NCBI GenBank assembly: GCA_004794785.1 | Contig: SJOL01009422.1 | Location: 622,584 to 686,583, forward strand | Source: Opisthorchis felineus | Lineage: Eukaryota > Platyhelminthes > Trematoda > Opisthorchiida > Opisthorchiidae | DNA length: 64,000 nt | Direction: 5' to 3' | Part shown: piece by piece, positions 50,001-59,849 of the stretch | Position numbering within the stretch: position 1 is the stretch's first letter | Layout: the number at the start of each line of letters is the position of its first letter | The notes under the pieces: generated by a model | The model's input: the letters and a program-made list of their open reading frames with translations, nothing else | What the model was told of the DNA's origin: nothing | The model's database searches: none | Program-made: the position numbers and the translations under genes

Positions 50001-53000
50001 CTGAAAACCGGAACCTCCTTACATTGATAACCAGTTTCAAAATGCTGCCCAATCTACTGCAGGATTAACGACGTGTCTGAGATCTTACTGACCTAGCGGA
50101 GAAAACTGAGTAATGGTATAGAACTCCCACGGGATGGTATTCCTCCATTCTGCAAAACAGACTATCATTAGTGGCATATCGTAAGCCTCTACACAGGGAC
50201 CAGTTAAACAGTCAATGAATTTTAAAAAAGGCTACTGATGTAATGAAAACGAAAACAAAGAGTATAGTAAAATTCTCCTCATTACTCTAATGAAAGGATA
50301 AAAAGGATCGAAATGGCTGTAACACCTGGACAACTTCAACATATCGCTTGTCTTAAAACTTCCTCAGCCGATAAGAATTTCATGTCTGCAACCAGCTAGG
50401 TGTAAGTCGGGCACCCGCAGCCCGGGAACCAAAGCGCGGGTTTTGCGCGAGCTAAAATTATTGAAATCCTCGGGTCCTAAGGAATTTTTTGCCTCCTTGA
50501 AAGGTCTCAGTCCTCTAAAGACATTACCATGGTATGCACGCTAAATACCAGGACGTACAACATCAGCGGCAGGTGGGCTCATTTCAGGAAAGTGAGAATC
50601 ATCAGAACTTAACCGACTGACAGTCAAGTAGCCGACGGGAGGATTTCTGTTGATTCGAAAGTCAGTGGTATCCCTGAGCCCTATCCCATACATGCACAAC
50701 TCAGGCCACCATTAGCTACTTACTTTCATGCAGAAAATTCCAATACCCAATCTTGTTAAAAGGTTTCCCTGAAACATGTCAAAATATTGATGGTTTATGA
50801 GTGAGCCATCATCAGGTGCTGCCTATCAACGGTGACACCATGTTCATTAGTCTTTTGGGGAGAGGATTATCTAGTCCTACGGCCACATTAGGGCTCACAT
50901 CTTCCCCAGATATCTCATTTCCTTTATTTGGGGACTCCACTGAATATGTTTGCGAGCTCGGAGTGACAATTTGTGATTAAATTAGTAGAATCTCCTTTAG
51001 GTAACAACAACCACTCATCATTCAGATCAAAATTGAGTCGGAAATGTCTCAACATTTCTCCTAAATCCCATCACGGATGATAGTTTGCTTTTCACGCATT
51101 TTCCACATTTCAACTAATAACAAACTGAAGCCTGAGACAAAAGTATGCCTCAATCTAGGCTCCAGAGTTTGTACGGCTATTCCAAATCCTGTGTACTTAT
51201 TCAGTTTGCTCGCACATAGCTAGAAAGAATAAAATCATTTATCGGTGGATTTCCGAGCATTCGTTGTTTACCAATAACAAGAGTGAATGATGAAGATTTC
51301 CTATTTTAGCACGTTACTTTCACGACTTTACAGAATGTAACGACGCTGTTAAAATTAGTCATGTTTATTTTTACGATGTGGTCGGACAGTGAAAATTACC
51401 CCGCACAAGGAAATTCTCCTACATTGGGGTGTAAGAATATGGATGTCGGTTGGTCGGTTACCTGTATCTTTTGCCACGTCGCAAAACTCTTTTCACGTTC
51501 TGCTGCATATCAAACATAAGGATCCGGTTAACTTTCCAGGCCATGACCTTATAATCGCCGGGTCCTCCACGAGGACTGACCCATTCTATTCAAACCCACT
51601 CAAAATTACTCCATTCACTGTTGACCGGTCCACTCATCCAGGTTTGTTGACGAAGCGTATGGGTATCAAGTAAGCTAACTCGTGTTCTTGATGACGTGTC
51701 TTCTGCAGCATTGCATTCACCGGGGTCGATTGCCTTTATTCCAAATGCACTAGTCCACCGCGCTCCTCTCCTCTTATTGGGTCAAGCAGAAGTTGCCGCA
51801 ACTTCTCAGCTCACCATATCATCCTCGTGGGTTACTTCTAGCGCGTTCAAAATGAAGCTACTGCATTGACTGAAACCAAGTAGCGTTTCTTATTAGCGAG
51901 ACTATCATTAAGTAATTATGAGGGTTGCTTAATTTATGGAGAACATTGTAAAAGAAAGAATTAATTTGAGTCTCCCGAAAACCAGCGTGATTCTTAATAC
52001 GTGGTTATATGTATACACACACACCAGGCAGAGTGTGATAGAAATCCTAGGGCAAAGTATACCTGAAACCTTCTTTCACCAAAATTTAGCTGATAGTCGG
52101 CATTATGACAATTTTTATCAACCCTATAGGTAGTGGTATGTCGCTCCAAATGACAGGTTATGAAACCGTTATGCACAAATTTAAGTTGAACACTATGAGT
52201 CTACAGGAAACCAATCCACTTTGCGAGTGTCCAAATGTAGCTATCATGTAATTTATGTGTTTCGTTGAACGGGTAATTTTTTTTTACAAGGAACAAACAG
52301 AGAAACACGGGCCCAGTTCCGGACCTGCACCAAATGACCGCATCCACATCAAAACTCGTACAATACTACGGACTTCTTATATCTCTGAAGTAAACGAAAA
52401 TGGCCTATCATTGGTGTTATGTTGGTCTAGTTGAATAAGGGAAGTTGCATCTGAAATTTTCGTTTTACTGGCAAAATTTCTGGTGAAGTGATCGTCATAG
52501 TGAAACTATTCACTGCAAGTGGTCACAAAATAATCTTCACTTTACTCTACATGGTTTGCAAGAATACCAGGAAATATTGGATATACAACCACTCACTTCA
52601 TGAAATAAATTTTCCATTGACATCCCATAAAGAGTGGGACGTAGATGAACTCTTTATTGTTGTACTTTTCTGGAACTGCTCCAAATGTGACTTCGCCTTT
52701 TTCGAATTTGTCTGATGCCGCGGATACCGGCGAACTATACGATAGATAGAATATGAATTTCAATGAGACTAGTCTAGCAGAAACGGTACATTCTCAATAT
52801 AAATAGTGTGAGAAAATTGTCCACCGCCGTTTTTTTTGGTTCATTAGGCAGACGTAGTCACCGGAAAATTGAAACAATGAAATCCTGACCTGAACAGCCG
52901 ATTCCCAAGTATAGACGCAAGACTGCTCATAATGTTGCTTAAAGCTTTGACAGCTTAAGAACGGTAAACCGGTCTTGGGGCTCGTCAGGTAGGTGCAGTC

Positions 53001-56000
53001 CCCTAGTCCCCTCACCGTCAACCCTATTCTCTATTTGAACATAAACTACGAAATTGGCGGAATTCCGAAGTTGTTGTTCAAGTCAGGGGTAGATCGTCGC
53101 ACATTTCCAAGACTACAACTACCTGGTGAGCCTGATTCATGCCAAAAGAGGTACTGGGCTGTCTATGAATTCTAAGCATTCGCTTCACACTGCTTAGATG
53201 AAAAGCAAGAAGAAATTTGTCGAATCTTATCGAAACCTGGATGTGACGAGTGCCTGCGCATCGTAGGGTATATTAATATACCGTTGATTACGGGGGCCCC
53301 AACGAGTGTCCTGTCACAGATATTAAATTACGCTTATAAACTCAAAAAATACTTCAACTACGGAGCAAGTGCTAACATCGAATGCTAGAATCCGCAGACT
53401 CATAATACACTTTTAGTTGCGAAAGCTGTCTTACAGTAAACAGGATTTTTTCAATGCTGATTTACTAAGTAGAGGAATTCTAGTTGGCTAGGCCGGCGCC
53501 AAACATGTCAGTATTAGTTCAGTTTGCAAACCGGGGGTGGAATTTCCATAACAAAATTAATCAAAATTTAATCATAATCAATTTAATTGGAGGAGGCGCC
53601 CAACCAATGAACCAGAGCACCAAATCGACCGGCGGACACAGGGACACTAACCGTTACAATGGAGAAAATGGGGTGGCGCAACCAGCCAATCAAGCTCGAG
53701 AAGGTCAGACCGCAACGCAATGCCAATCAAGGCCAGAGAACAAACTACTGAAAATAGAATGCGTTGGGATAGCCAATCAACACGAAGGAACGCAGACCAC
53801 AACGCAACAAACATTAGAAACGGACCAATAGATTCACAAAAATCGTTACCCCCAAGTAGCCAATCACGTTAGAAGATAACACATAGTCTTCAAATGCTAT
53901 ATAACCGCACGCAGGCAAGAAAGAAGTACCCACTCAACTGCGCACTGATGATGTCTCCTCGTATGGTGACGAAACATTTGCAAGCCAATTGCCAAGCTCG
54001 GCGAACAGATCAACAGCCACCTGATCAACTACCGGTTTCATAATCGTTTGGTTTTTGCTATCTTCGCTTGAACTATGCTTACCTTGCGTACAAAAATTGC
54101 ATGCTAAGACATTACCCACTGGTGCACCGAAGCGATTCAATTGGATAAGTGCAGATAAGTGCAGTTCTCGAAAAGTCTGTTGAGAGCAGAAACTGTAACC
54201 AGTACAACAGTATGACCATTTCGCTTTCAGTCACAAATGAGCCGAAAAACCGACCTACTAACTAAAAGTGATTTTGGGCTACTTATACCAAGCCTTTTCG
54301 ATATTGTTTACACATCAGCTCATGTGCTATTCATGCCAACTGAACCACCAGGTTTGTTGTGCGTTTGTACGCTCTGTGTTTCCTGATCATTGTGAGTGCT
54401 AATTTGTACAACAAATGCTTATCGTGGCTCATGGGAAGTTTTTATTGCACGTATTCGCGGAATTTGTATTGGGATCTTTGGTACCAAAACGGTCAGCCCG
54501 CATATCACTACATCATGTGGGAATTCGGTTAGAAATTCTACCACAGCCAAGAGGACCACCAGGAGTCTCCATTTTCCAGGTGGTCTTCTTCTGGAAAGGC
54601 ATTTTAACACTAGTTGTCTCTGAAGAAACTGTAACCGACCCGATCTCCTAGGCCCACTGAATTGAACATGCAAATGCGGGTGTTGAAGCGTAATAAAAAA
54701 CCAGCGCAATTCAACAGTTTTCGTTTGCGTACTCAGTAACAATCGGCAGCGAGGACAAACCACGGGAACCAACTAAAATAGTTTTTGGTGAAAAATTCCC
54801 TTTGTGATAGAATATAAGTCTGGTAATGTGTTGGAATATTGGGAGCTCGGGTGCATTGATTGGAAATTGATCAGGTTGCTGTTGATCTGTTCTCCGGGCT
54901 TGGAAATTGATTTGCAAACTTTTCGTCACTATTCGAGGAGACATCTTCAGTGCGCTATTGGGTGATCCACCCAAGACCACACTGAAGCTCTCTCCTCGAA
55001 CGGTGACGAAACGTTTGCAAATCGAGTGCCAAGCTCGGCGAACAGATCAACAGCAACCTGTTCAACTGCCAAGGAATATACGTCTACTCGGGCAGGTCTA
55101 TGTTGACGCCAGCACCAAGCTTATTCGTTTCTCATGAAGAGAGAGTGGGCTTCTCGTGAGGCTTCTTCTTCAGCGTTCACTTCGCTTTTACTATAATTTT
55201 CTTCGGAATGAAGTTTGCCTTCATCATTTATTCGAAAGGGCTCAGTATTTAAGTTGCCAATTTCCTGATCGGAAAGTCCGTTTTTCGAACCTGACCTCTG
55301 TATTTCGACTGCTCCTGACTAGGCTTCGAAAACCTGGCACCACCTCGGCCCTCATGCTTCCTTCGGGTGGCATTGCAGCTGGGCACCGCAAGGGTATTAC
55401 AGATGGACCATCATCCTAAATGGTGACCCTTCTAATATATTCGGCATACACCCCTTTACGAAGTTCACAAGCCAGTTTCTGGATATGTATTAGGTTCATT
55501 TTTCAGCCGCTCCATTGAGCACAAGGGCTGCACAGCACGGGAATTCGAGTGGCTAAATTTACGGCAGTTGATCAAGAACCAGCCAAACTGTCGAGCAGCA
55601 GGTGCGACCCCTAACTTCCAAGAAAAGCTTCCTTTAGGAGATTAAGGCCAAAAAGCCGCCTCAACCCCCCGGTCAAATTTAGACAAGCGGTGTATTTTAC
55701 ACCGAAACCATTTATTACATGATACAATACACAATACAATATATATATATACAAAATATAATACAGTAAATTGTGCTTGTAACAGATGCGCTACAATTCG
55801 CTGAACGGGAATAATTTTCCACCGGTTAGGATGAGCTTGTTAGAAGAGTAGACTGCACATAGAACCGTCAGTCAATCTGTTTTACTATACTTGAGTAGTT
55901 CAGAGATAATGTACAAGCTGTTGATCTGTTCGCCAAACTTGGCAACTGATTTGCAGATGTTTCGTCCTCATTCGAAGAGACGTCTTCAGTGCACTGTTGA

Positions 56001-59000
56001 GTGTGTTATCCCTCTCTTCGTGCTTGCTTTTAGACAGTTTACAAACAGCAGCTTTTAAGCTGTAAACCGATGGGTTTCTGATTATCATCACACTTGGATT
56101 CTGATTGGTCCGATCATAATCTACGTTGCGTAGTAGTCTGTATTTCTTGATTTCCACTGTCACACTGCCGACGAAATTGTCGTTCATTATTCTGTCTTCC
56201 GGTTGCTCCGTTCGTGATCTGTATTGCGTCCTGGTCCAACTCTTTTTCTTCTGGTTGGTTCATGGTGTAGATTTCATTTGTAGTAGTTTGCTGTCTTATT
56301 GATTAGCCCACGCCCAACTTGCGGTTTATATTCATGGGCTTAGTTGGTTGATTTGCAGGTCTTCCCTTAGTGGGGATCCCGCAATTTCGGGCTCGTTTGG
56401 TGGTCAGATCCGGTGATCCTTGACGAGAGCTAGAAATTCCGGTCCAGTCAATTTGTCATTTTAACCCGAATGTCTTTCCGCTTTAGTTGCGTTGGCCTCC
56501 CTAGAACCCTTGTTCGGCTCAGGATTTTATGGTTCTGGATTTTTTTGTCCTCAGATTTTGATAGACAGGGTCAATCTCAATGTATCTCCCTACTGCTCCA
56601 TCACTGGAGTACCACACCTCCATGCATTCGAGCTTTTTCTTTGTTCTTGCTTGTCCTAGTATGCTAACATTTTCCCAGTCGAATTTGTGTCCTTCTTGGT
56701 CTTTATGTACAAAGATGAGTGAAAGCTGATCGTATCTCCTGGTAGCGAGCTTGTGTTCATAGACTCTGGTTGACAGTTTCCCCCCTGGTTGTCCCACGTA
56801 GTGTTTTTCACAATCCTTCCATTGAATTTTGTAGATTGCATTTGTCTTCTTCATTGCATTAAGTATCCACTTTGGCTTCGATAGTGCTCTTCGTAACGTG
56901 TCAGTCGGTCTGTGAGCAGCTCTTATAGCATGCTGTCATGCGGTCATTTCTGAACAGTTTCTGATATATGTTAGCGTAATTGTTTTGCGTGTGCTTCCAG
57001 TTGTCGAGTTGGCCAAATAAAATTTCTTTGGGTAACCGTTTCTTTGAAAGATATTGTCCAGCCGTTTCTCTTCTTTTGCTTTAGATTCTAATGTGTTACA
57101 GTGTCCGAGTGCATCTGTGTTTGTGACGGTTTGAATGGTAGCTGTGATAGTTCAGAATTTGATCTGTATGCGTAGCCTCTCTGTGGATTTTAGTTTGCAT
57201 TTGTCCACTTGGCCATATTGTGACAGGGGCATTGAAAGCCGCCAGCTTGTTGTTGTTTTTTTCTTCCATTGTGAAATCGATGTCATGGAAGACAATGTTT
57301 ATCAATCGGATTGCTCGTTGTAGCTCGCCCTTTTTGATGACGACAAAAGTGTTGTCTACATAACACATCCATAGTTTGGGGTTGATGTGTGGTAATACGA
57401 TCCCCTCCAGTTTTTGTGACGTTATCTCGGCGATGAACCCTAAAACTGGGGAACCTATTGGCGCTCTTCACAGTTGTTCGCAGTAGTCGCCGTTAAATTC
57501 GAGGTACGTGTTCAAACATAGATTGAGTAGTTCACAGGTTTCTTCTTTATTTAGCGATCCGTTGGGAGGTCCATAAATGTTCAATAGCTTAGCAATTATT
57601 GTCATTGCGGAATGGAGGTCCACTGACGTGGACAGTGAGCTGGAATCAAATGAAACCATTATTTTTCCCTCTTCTATTGTCGCTTTCTTTAGTTTATCCA
57701 AGAATTACTGTGTTTTTCATTGAGTGTTGTGATCCACTGATGAGGTATTTGACCTTCCTTCATAGTTCTTTTGCAAGGTTGTATGTTGGTGTGCCTGGAA
57801 GTGACACAATTGTCCTTAGTGGTTTAGTCCACCTGTGTACTTTTGGAAGTGCGTAGAAGTGTGGGTTATTGGATTATTGACTCTCATTCGCCAATATACT
57901 TCGGTTGTGCTCTTTCGTTTTGCTCATCCCTCAGGCGGCGATACGAGGTAGTGTTGATGAGCAGAGCTTTCGCTTTGTTTACGTAGCCCAATATGTCTGT
58001 GATGACAATCAGGCCTCCTTTATCCGCTGGTAGGATGACGATGGTTTTATCTTTCTTCAAATTCTCCATTGCTTCCTTTCCTGTGTTTGAGAGAATGTTA
58101 AGGGTTCGGTTTCGTATGATAGCCGGTACAACATTGTGACAGGATTGTTGTTGAGAATTCTTATCCAGTTCAGCAGATTTCATTGCTGCCTCCAAGCTGG
58201 CCAAAATCTCCGTCTTTAAAATTTAAGTTTAATCCTTTAATAAGAATATCCCGTTCTTGAACAGTCATTCGTTTACTGGAGAGATTCTTGATCCATGCTT
58301 CGTTGTTGTTGTTGTTGTTCGCGATGGTATCACTTTTGTTGTTTCTGACCAGTCTTGAAAAAATTGCTTTTTAAAATAGCTCTTTTCTTTTCAGCAGCGG
58401 ATCTGACTATTCGTTTGATAGCTGCACTGAGTGTTCGCAGTAGGTCCGGTCCGACCGTTCTCAAACAAGTCTCCCTTTCTTCCGTGGCGATCCTTTCATG
58501 GTTCCTGATACGCTTATGTGCATCCGCTATGATGAGTCTAACCATCCGTCTACCGTTGCTTCCCGCAAGCGCCCAGGCTTGTTGGTGATCAATCAGTGGT
58601 CGATAGGTTACGCTATGTAGGAGAATGCGGTTTCGCAAGTACTCTTGGAGGAAACGGAGCTGTTGTCGCGTGGATGACTGTCGGCAGGCAAAAGTCTCCC
58701 AACAAAGAGCTGTTTTGCTCACGGAACGTCCGAAATTTTTGGTAATGTGTTGGAATATTGGAAGCTTGGGCGCATTAATTGCCAAGGTCGGCGAACCGAC
58801 CAACGGCTACCTGATCAATTACCAATTAAAGCACCCAAGCCACCAATATTCCAACACATTACCAATAATGTACAAGCAGTTGTAATGCATGCAATACGCT
58901 AGTCTCTTTCATATATCGGGACGACACGGGTCATAGTTACTGAACCCTTCTCGGCAGTTCAATACGATTGCGTCCTTTACAACACCCGATAGATAATATT

Positions 59001-59846
59001 CGAACTTTGAGTGATGTATAATTTGCGGAAACCAATTTGTTAACCGGCTGCTCACCCAATGCGCAAGGCATTATGATTTAGACCCCTGCTGATGAACAGT
59101 TAGTAGGTGAGAGTACGGATTACTTCAATGATAACAGATACAGTATGCAACTCACTGGCAGAATTCAAAACTGAAAACTGGTTCGTAGGACTCGCCTTCA
59201 AGTCTGGTCAAGAGCGATGGCCTGTACAGACTAGTCGGCCCTGGATCAATCAGTCCAAATGAACCGTCGAACTTCTCTTCAGGCTTGATCTCCATCGATG
59301 ATGACTTCACATTCAGAAATGCGACCTTATCAAGCGACTGATCACCTATCTGTTTTGTTTTTGAAAATCAAGTAGTTTATGCACGCAATTTTTTATACCC
59401 ACTTTCATGATATCTTGGATCATATCACCTCTGATTATGCCACCGGTAAAACGATGCTCCTCATCTTTTTTCACCACAGTTTTTGTGTTTGAATTAAGTT
59501 CCCAGCCTGGCTTCCAAAATCCAGTACGTCTTCTTCCAAGGGCCATCCAAGTACAGTCGCTGCCGGTGTCAAAAGTCATGAACAGTGACCGTGGTGGCGT
59601 CCCTACCTGTACCTCCGTAACATATAATCTCTATTTTCCGTAAAGTACGGTGAAAAATATCTAACTTACCGCTATATCTCGCTGAAGAGTAAGCGTGACG
59701 GATTTTCGAACCCCCGAACCTCCGTTCGGGGCAGAACACTGTCTGTTGCAAGAGTGATTGGTTACATCATTCGGAATTTTCGCATACCTTGTTACCAGCA
59801 GTACCATGAGAACGGCCTGAAATACCCCCAGCAATCTGTCATTCAT
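46507..59846 (-). CDS. secreted pepsin-family aspartic peptidase, copy B (7 exons)
   Basis: Paralogue of copy A, about 362 residues. Exons: 59,788-59,846; 59,670-59,742; 59,403-59,630; 59,156-59,349; 52,597-52,734; 46,765-47,002; 46,507-46,665 (TAA stop). GT-AG introns of 45, 39, 53, 6,421, 5,594 and 99 nt with consistent phases. A longer leader (MNDRLLGVFQAVLMVLLVTR) ends RQCSA. Both DTGS motifs are kept, with CTW after the first and Phe at the flap position. By eye 70 of 79 residues match copy A in exon 6 and 55 of 76 in exon 3, with no indels there. Intron 4 contains a later, sense-oriented PLE and terminal-repeat hammerheads, which might affect the transcript. Open frames despite divergence suggest selection. 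Confidence 0.88.
47458..47590 (+). repeat. tRNA-derived SINE-like head (unit B)
   Basis: Box A-like tctcagccggtggatca and box B-like ggtcggcagttcgtatcc, better preserved than the unit A partner at 16,737-16,870. Confidence 0.6.
49410..49880 (+). pseudogene. RTE-type LINE RT fragment inserted in unit B only
   Basis: A plus-strand frame near 49,620-49,750 reads KAFVHKCCVRQGCPLCPFLF, then NFVIDEIMRRTLEDL and a stop. This is the RT motif RQGCPLSPFLFNFVIDEI. Unit A lacks the insertion. It lies in intron 5 of peptidase B, antisense. Confidence 0.75.
52597..52734 (-). CDS. peptidase B, exon 5
   Basis: 138 nt between cgtatag and gtgagtgg. Encodes SPVSAASDKFEKGEVTFGAV and continues to GCQWKIYFM, with the same length and phase as copy A. 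Confidence 0.87.
52960..53010 (-). ncRNA. hammerhead type 1 remnant with internal deletion
   Basis: Minus strand: ggggactgcacctac, CTGACGAGCCCC, then AAGACCGGT; most of stem II and GAAA are deleted. A leftover of the same element family in unit B. Confidence 0.4.
53604..53904 (+). promoter_or_regulatory. CCAAT array plus TATA box of a retroelement
   Basis: CCAAT at 53,604, 53,696, 53,723, 53,773, 53,824 and 53,860, all on the plus strand, and TATATAA at 53,898-53,904. A start 25-35 nt downstream would fall just before the hammerhead core at 53,945. Promoter function is inferred. Confidence 0.55.
53937..54035 (+). ncRNA. PLE-type hammerhead-like motif
   Basis: CTGATGA at 53,945-53,951, then one extra T; a hairpin gtc-t-cc / gg-t-gac round tcgtat; GAAA at 53,971-53,974; then catttgcaagcc and the conserved tail. 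Stem III and the cleavage site are not obvious, so ribozyme activity is unproven. Confidence 0.6.
54822..54960 (-). mobile_element. PLE terminal segment with hammerhead-like motif (left, minus)
   Basis: Starts ggtaatgtgttggaatatt, the same as the outer end of the PLE at 58,740. The core on the minus strand is CTGAAGA (54,950-54,944) and GAAA (54,924-54,921) round a gtctcc stem. It is head-to-head with the plus copy at 54,980. Confidence 0.65.
54980..55075 (+). mobile_element. PLE terminal segment with hammerhead-like motif (right, plus)
   Basis: CTGAAGC at 54,982-54,988 (last core base changed from A), a ctcc/ggtgac stem, GAAA at 55,008-55,011, then gtttgcaaatc and gccaagctcggcgaacagat. Together with the minus copy it forms an inverted pair. 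Confidence 0.6.
55235..55395 (+). repeat. tRNA-derived SINE (unit B)
   Basis: Counterpart of 24,401-24,545: box A-like aagggctcagtatttaag, box B-like gtccgtttttcgaacctg, and the body acctggcaccacctcggcc with gcttccttcgggtggca. Confidence 0.65.
55906..55918. repeat. 13-bp target-site duplication, left
   Basis: ataatgtacaagc, identical to 58,865-58,877. The unit A empty-site counterpart is near 25,126-25,140 (agtaatgctcaaac). Confidence 0.85.
55919..56005 (-). ncRNA. PLE terminal hammerhead-like motif
   Basis: Minus strand: gtgca, CTGAAGA (55,989-55,983), a cgtctc hairpin, gac, GAAA (55,963-55,960), catctgcaaatc, and ttgccaagtttggcgaacag up to the element end. The core boxes are intact; stem II is partly mispaired. 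Confidence 0.6.
56519..56854 (-). pseudogene. PLE GIY-YIG endonuclease domain
   Basis: The open frame reads NAIYKIQWKDCEKHYVGQPG, then LSTRVYEHKLATRRYD and LECMEVWYS. These fit the PLE-type GIY-YIG domain: IYKI and YVG for the two halves of the motif, the Arg in TRVYEHK, and a Glu in CMEVWY. It would nick target DNA for integration. The domain itself looks intact, but the upstream frame is broken. Confidence 0.85.
57096..57890 (-). pseudogene. PLE reverse transcriptase domain
   Basis: Frames 57,701-57,468 and 57,368-57,096 show MVSFDSSSLSTSV (usually VSFDVVSLFTSIP), NLCLNTYLEFNGDYCEQL, and CYVDNTFVVIKKGE, where the catalytic YVDD has become YVDN. A frame break between the two pieces and the D-to-N change imply loss of activity. 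Confidence 0.85.
57884..58803 (-). pseudogene. PLE N-terminal region
   Basis: Frame 58,803-58,330 contains LRFLQEYLRNRILLHS and a basic helical stretch. A frameshift near 58,330 leads to NEAWIKNLSSKRMTVQERD and then frame 58,204-57,884 with TIVILPADKGGLIVI, a PLE hallmark. A (GTT)6 run at 58,302-58,319 encodes Asn repeats. Confidence 0.8.
58740..58862. repeat. terminal inverted repeat (hairpin) of the PLE
   Basis: Arms ggtaatgtgttggaatattg and its near-perfect complement, about 40 nt each with two short mismatched patches, flank about 43 nt that includes ggcgaaccgaccaacggcta. The palindrome sits at the 5' end of the minus-strand PLE, directly against the target duplication. Confidence 0.85.
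58865..58877. repeat. 13-bp target-site duplication, right
   Basis: Second copy of ataatgtacaagc, at the 5' side of the minus-strand PLE. Confidence 0.85.
59156..59846 (-). CDS. peptidase B, exons 1-4
   Basis: The start ATG is at 59,846-59,844. Exon 1 ends ACAAG before gtatgc; exon 2 opens after ttgcaacag and encodes QCSAPNGG and TLTLQRDIA; exon 3 carries QVGTPPRSLFMTFDTGSD. Exon 4 encodes KFDGSFGLIDPGPTS and ends FSFEFC plus CA before gtgagt, giving His at the split codon. Confidence 0.87.
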
Positions 59847-59849
59847 CGT

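Larger units (their letters stand above)
53480..54045 (+). mobile_element. PLE-type terminal segment with promoter and hammerhead
   Basis: Present in unit B, absent from the matching place in unit A (about 22.65-22.86 kb). It holds six CCAAT pentamers, a TATATAA box, then a hammerhead-like core and the conserved PLE terminal motif gccaagctcggcgaacagat. The segment looks like a solo terminal repeat or 5' fragment of a PLE. No RT is attached. Confidence 0.65.
55919..58864 (-). mobile_element. nearly complete Penelope-like element
   Basis: A 2.9-kb insertion in intron 4 of peptidase B, absent from unit A, flanked by the 13-bp repeat ataatgtacaagc (55,906-55,918 and 58,865-58,877). Reading on the minus strand: a terminal hairpin, an N-terminal PLE region (58,803 to about 57,890), reverse transcriptase (about 57,890-57,090), a GIY-YIG endonuclease (56,854-56,519), a 3' region and a terminal hammerhead-like motif (56,005-55,919). 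Several frameshifts and an altered YVDN catalytic box show that it is inactive. It is in the same sense as the host gene. Confidence 0.88.

Noticed and set aside
59407..59643. 78-codon plus-strand frame with a close match at 43,848-44,120 (minus)
   Set aside because: Both are antisense shadows of the peptidase exon 3; the real coding strand is the opposite one.
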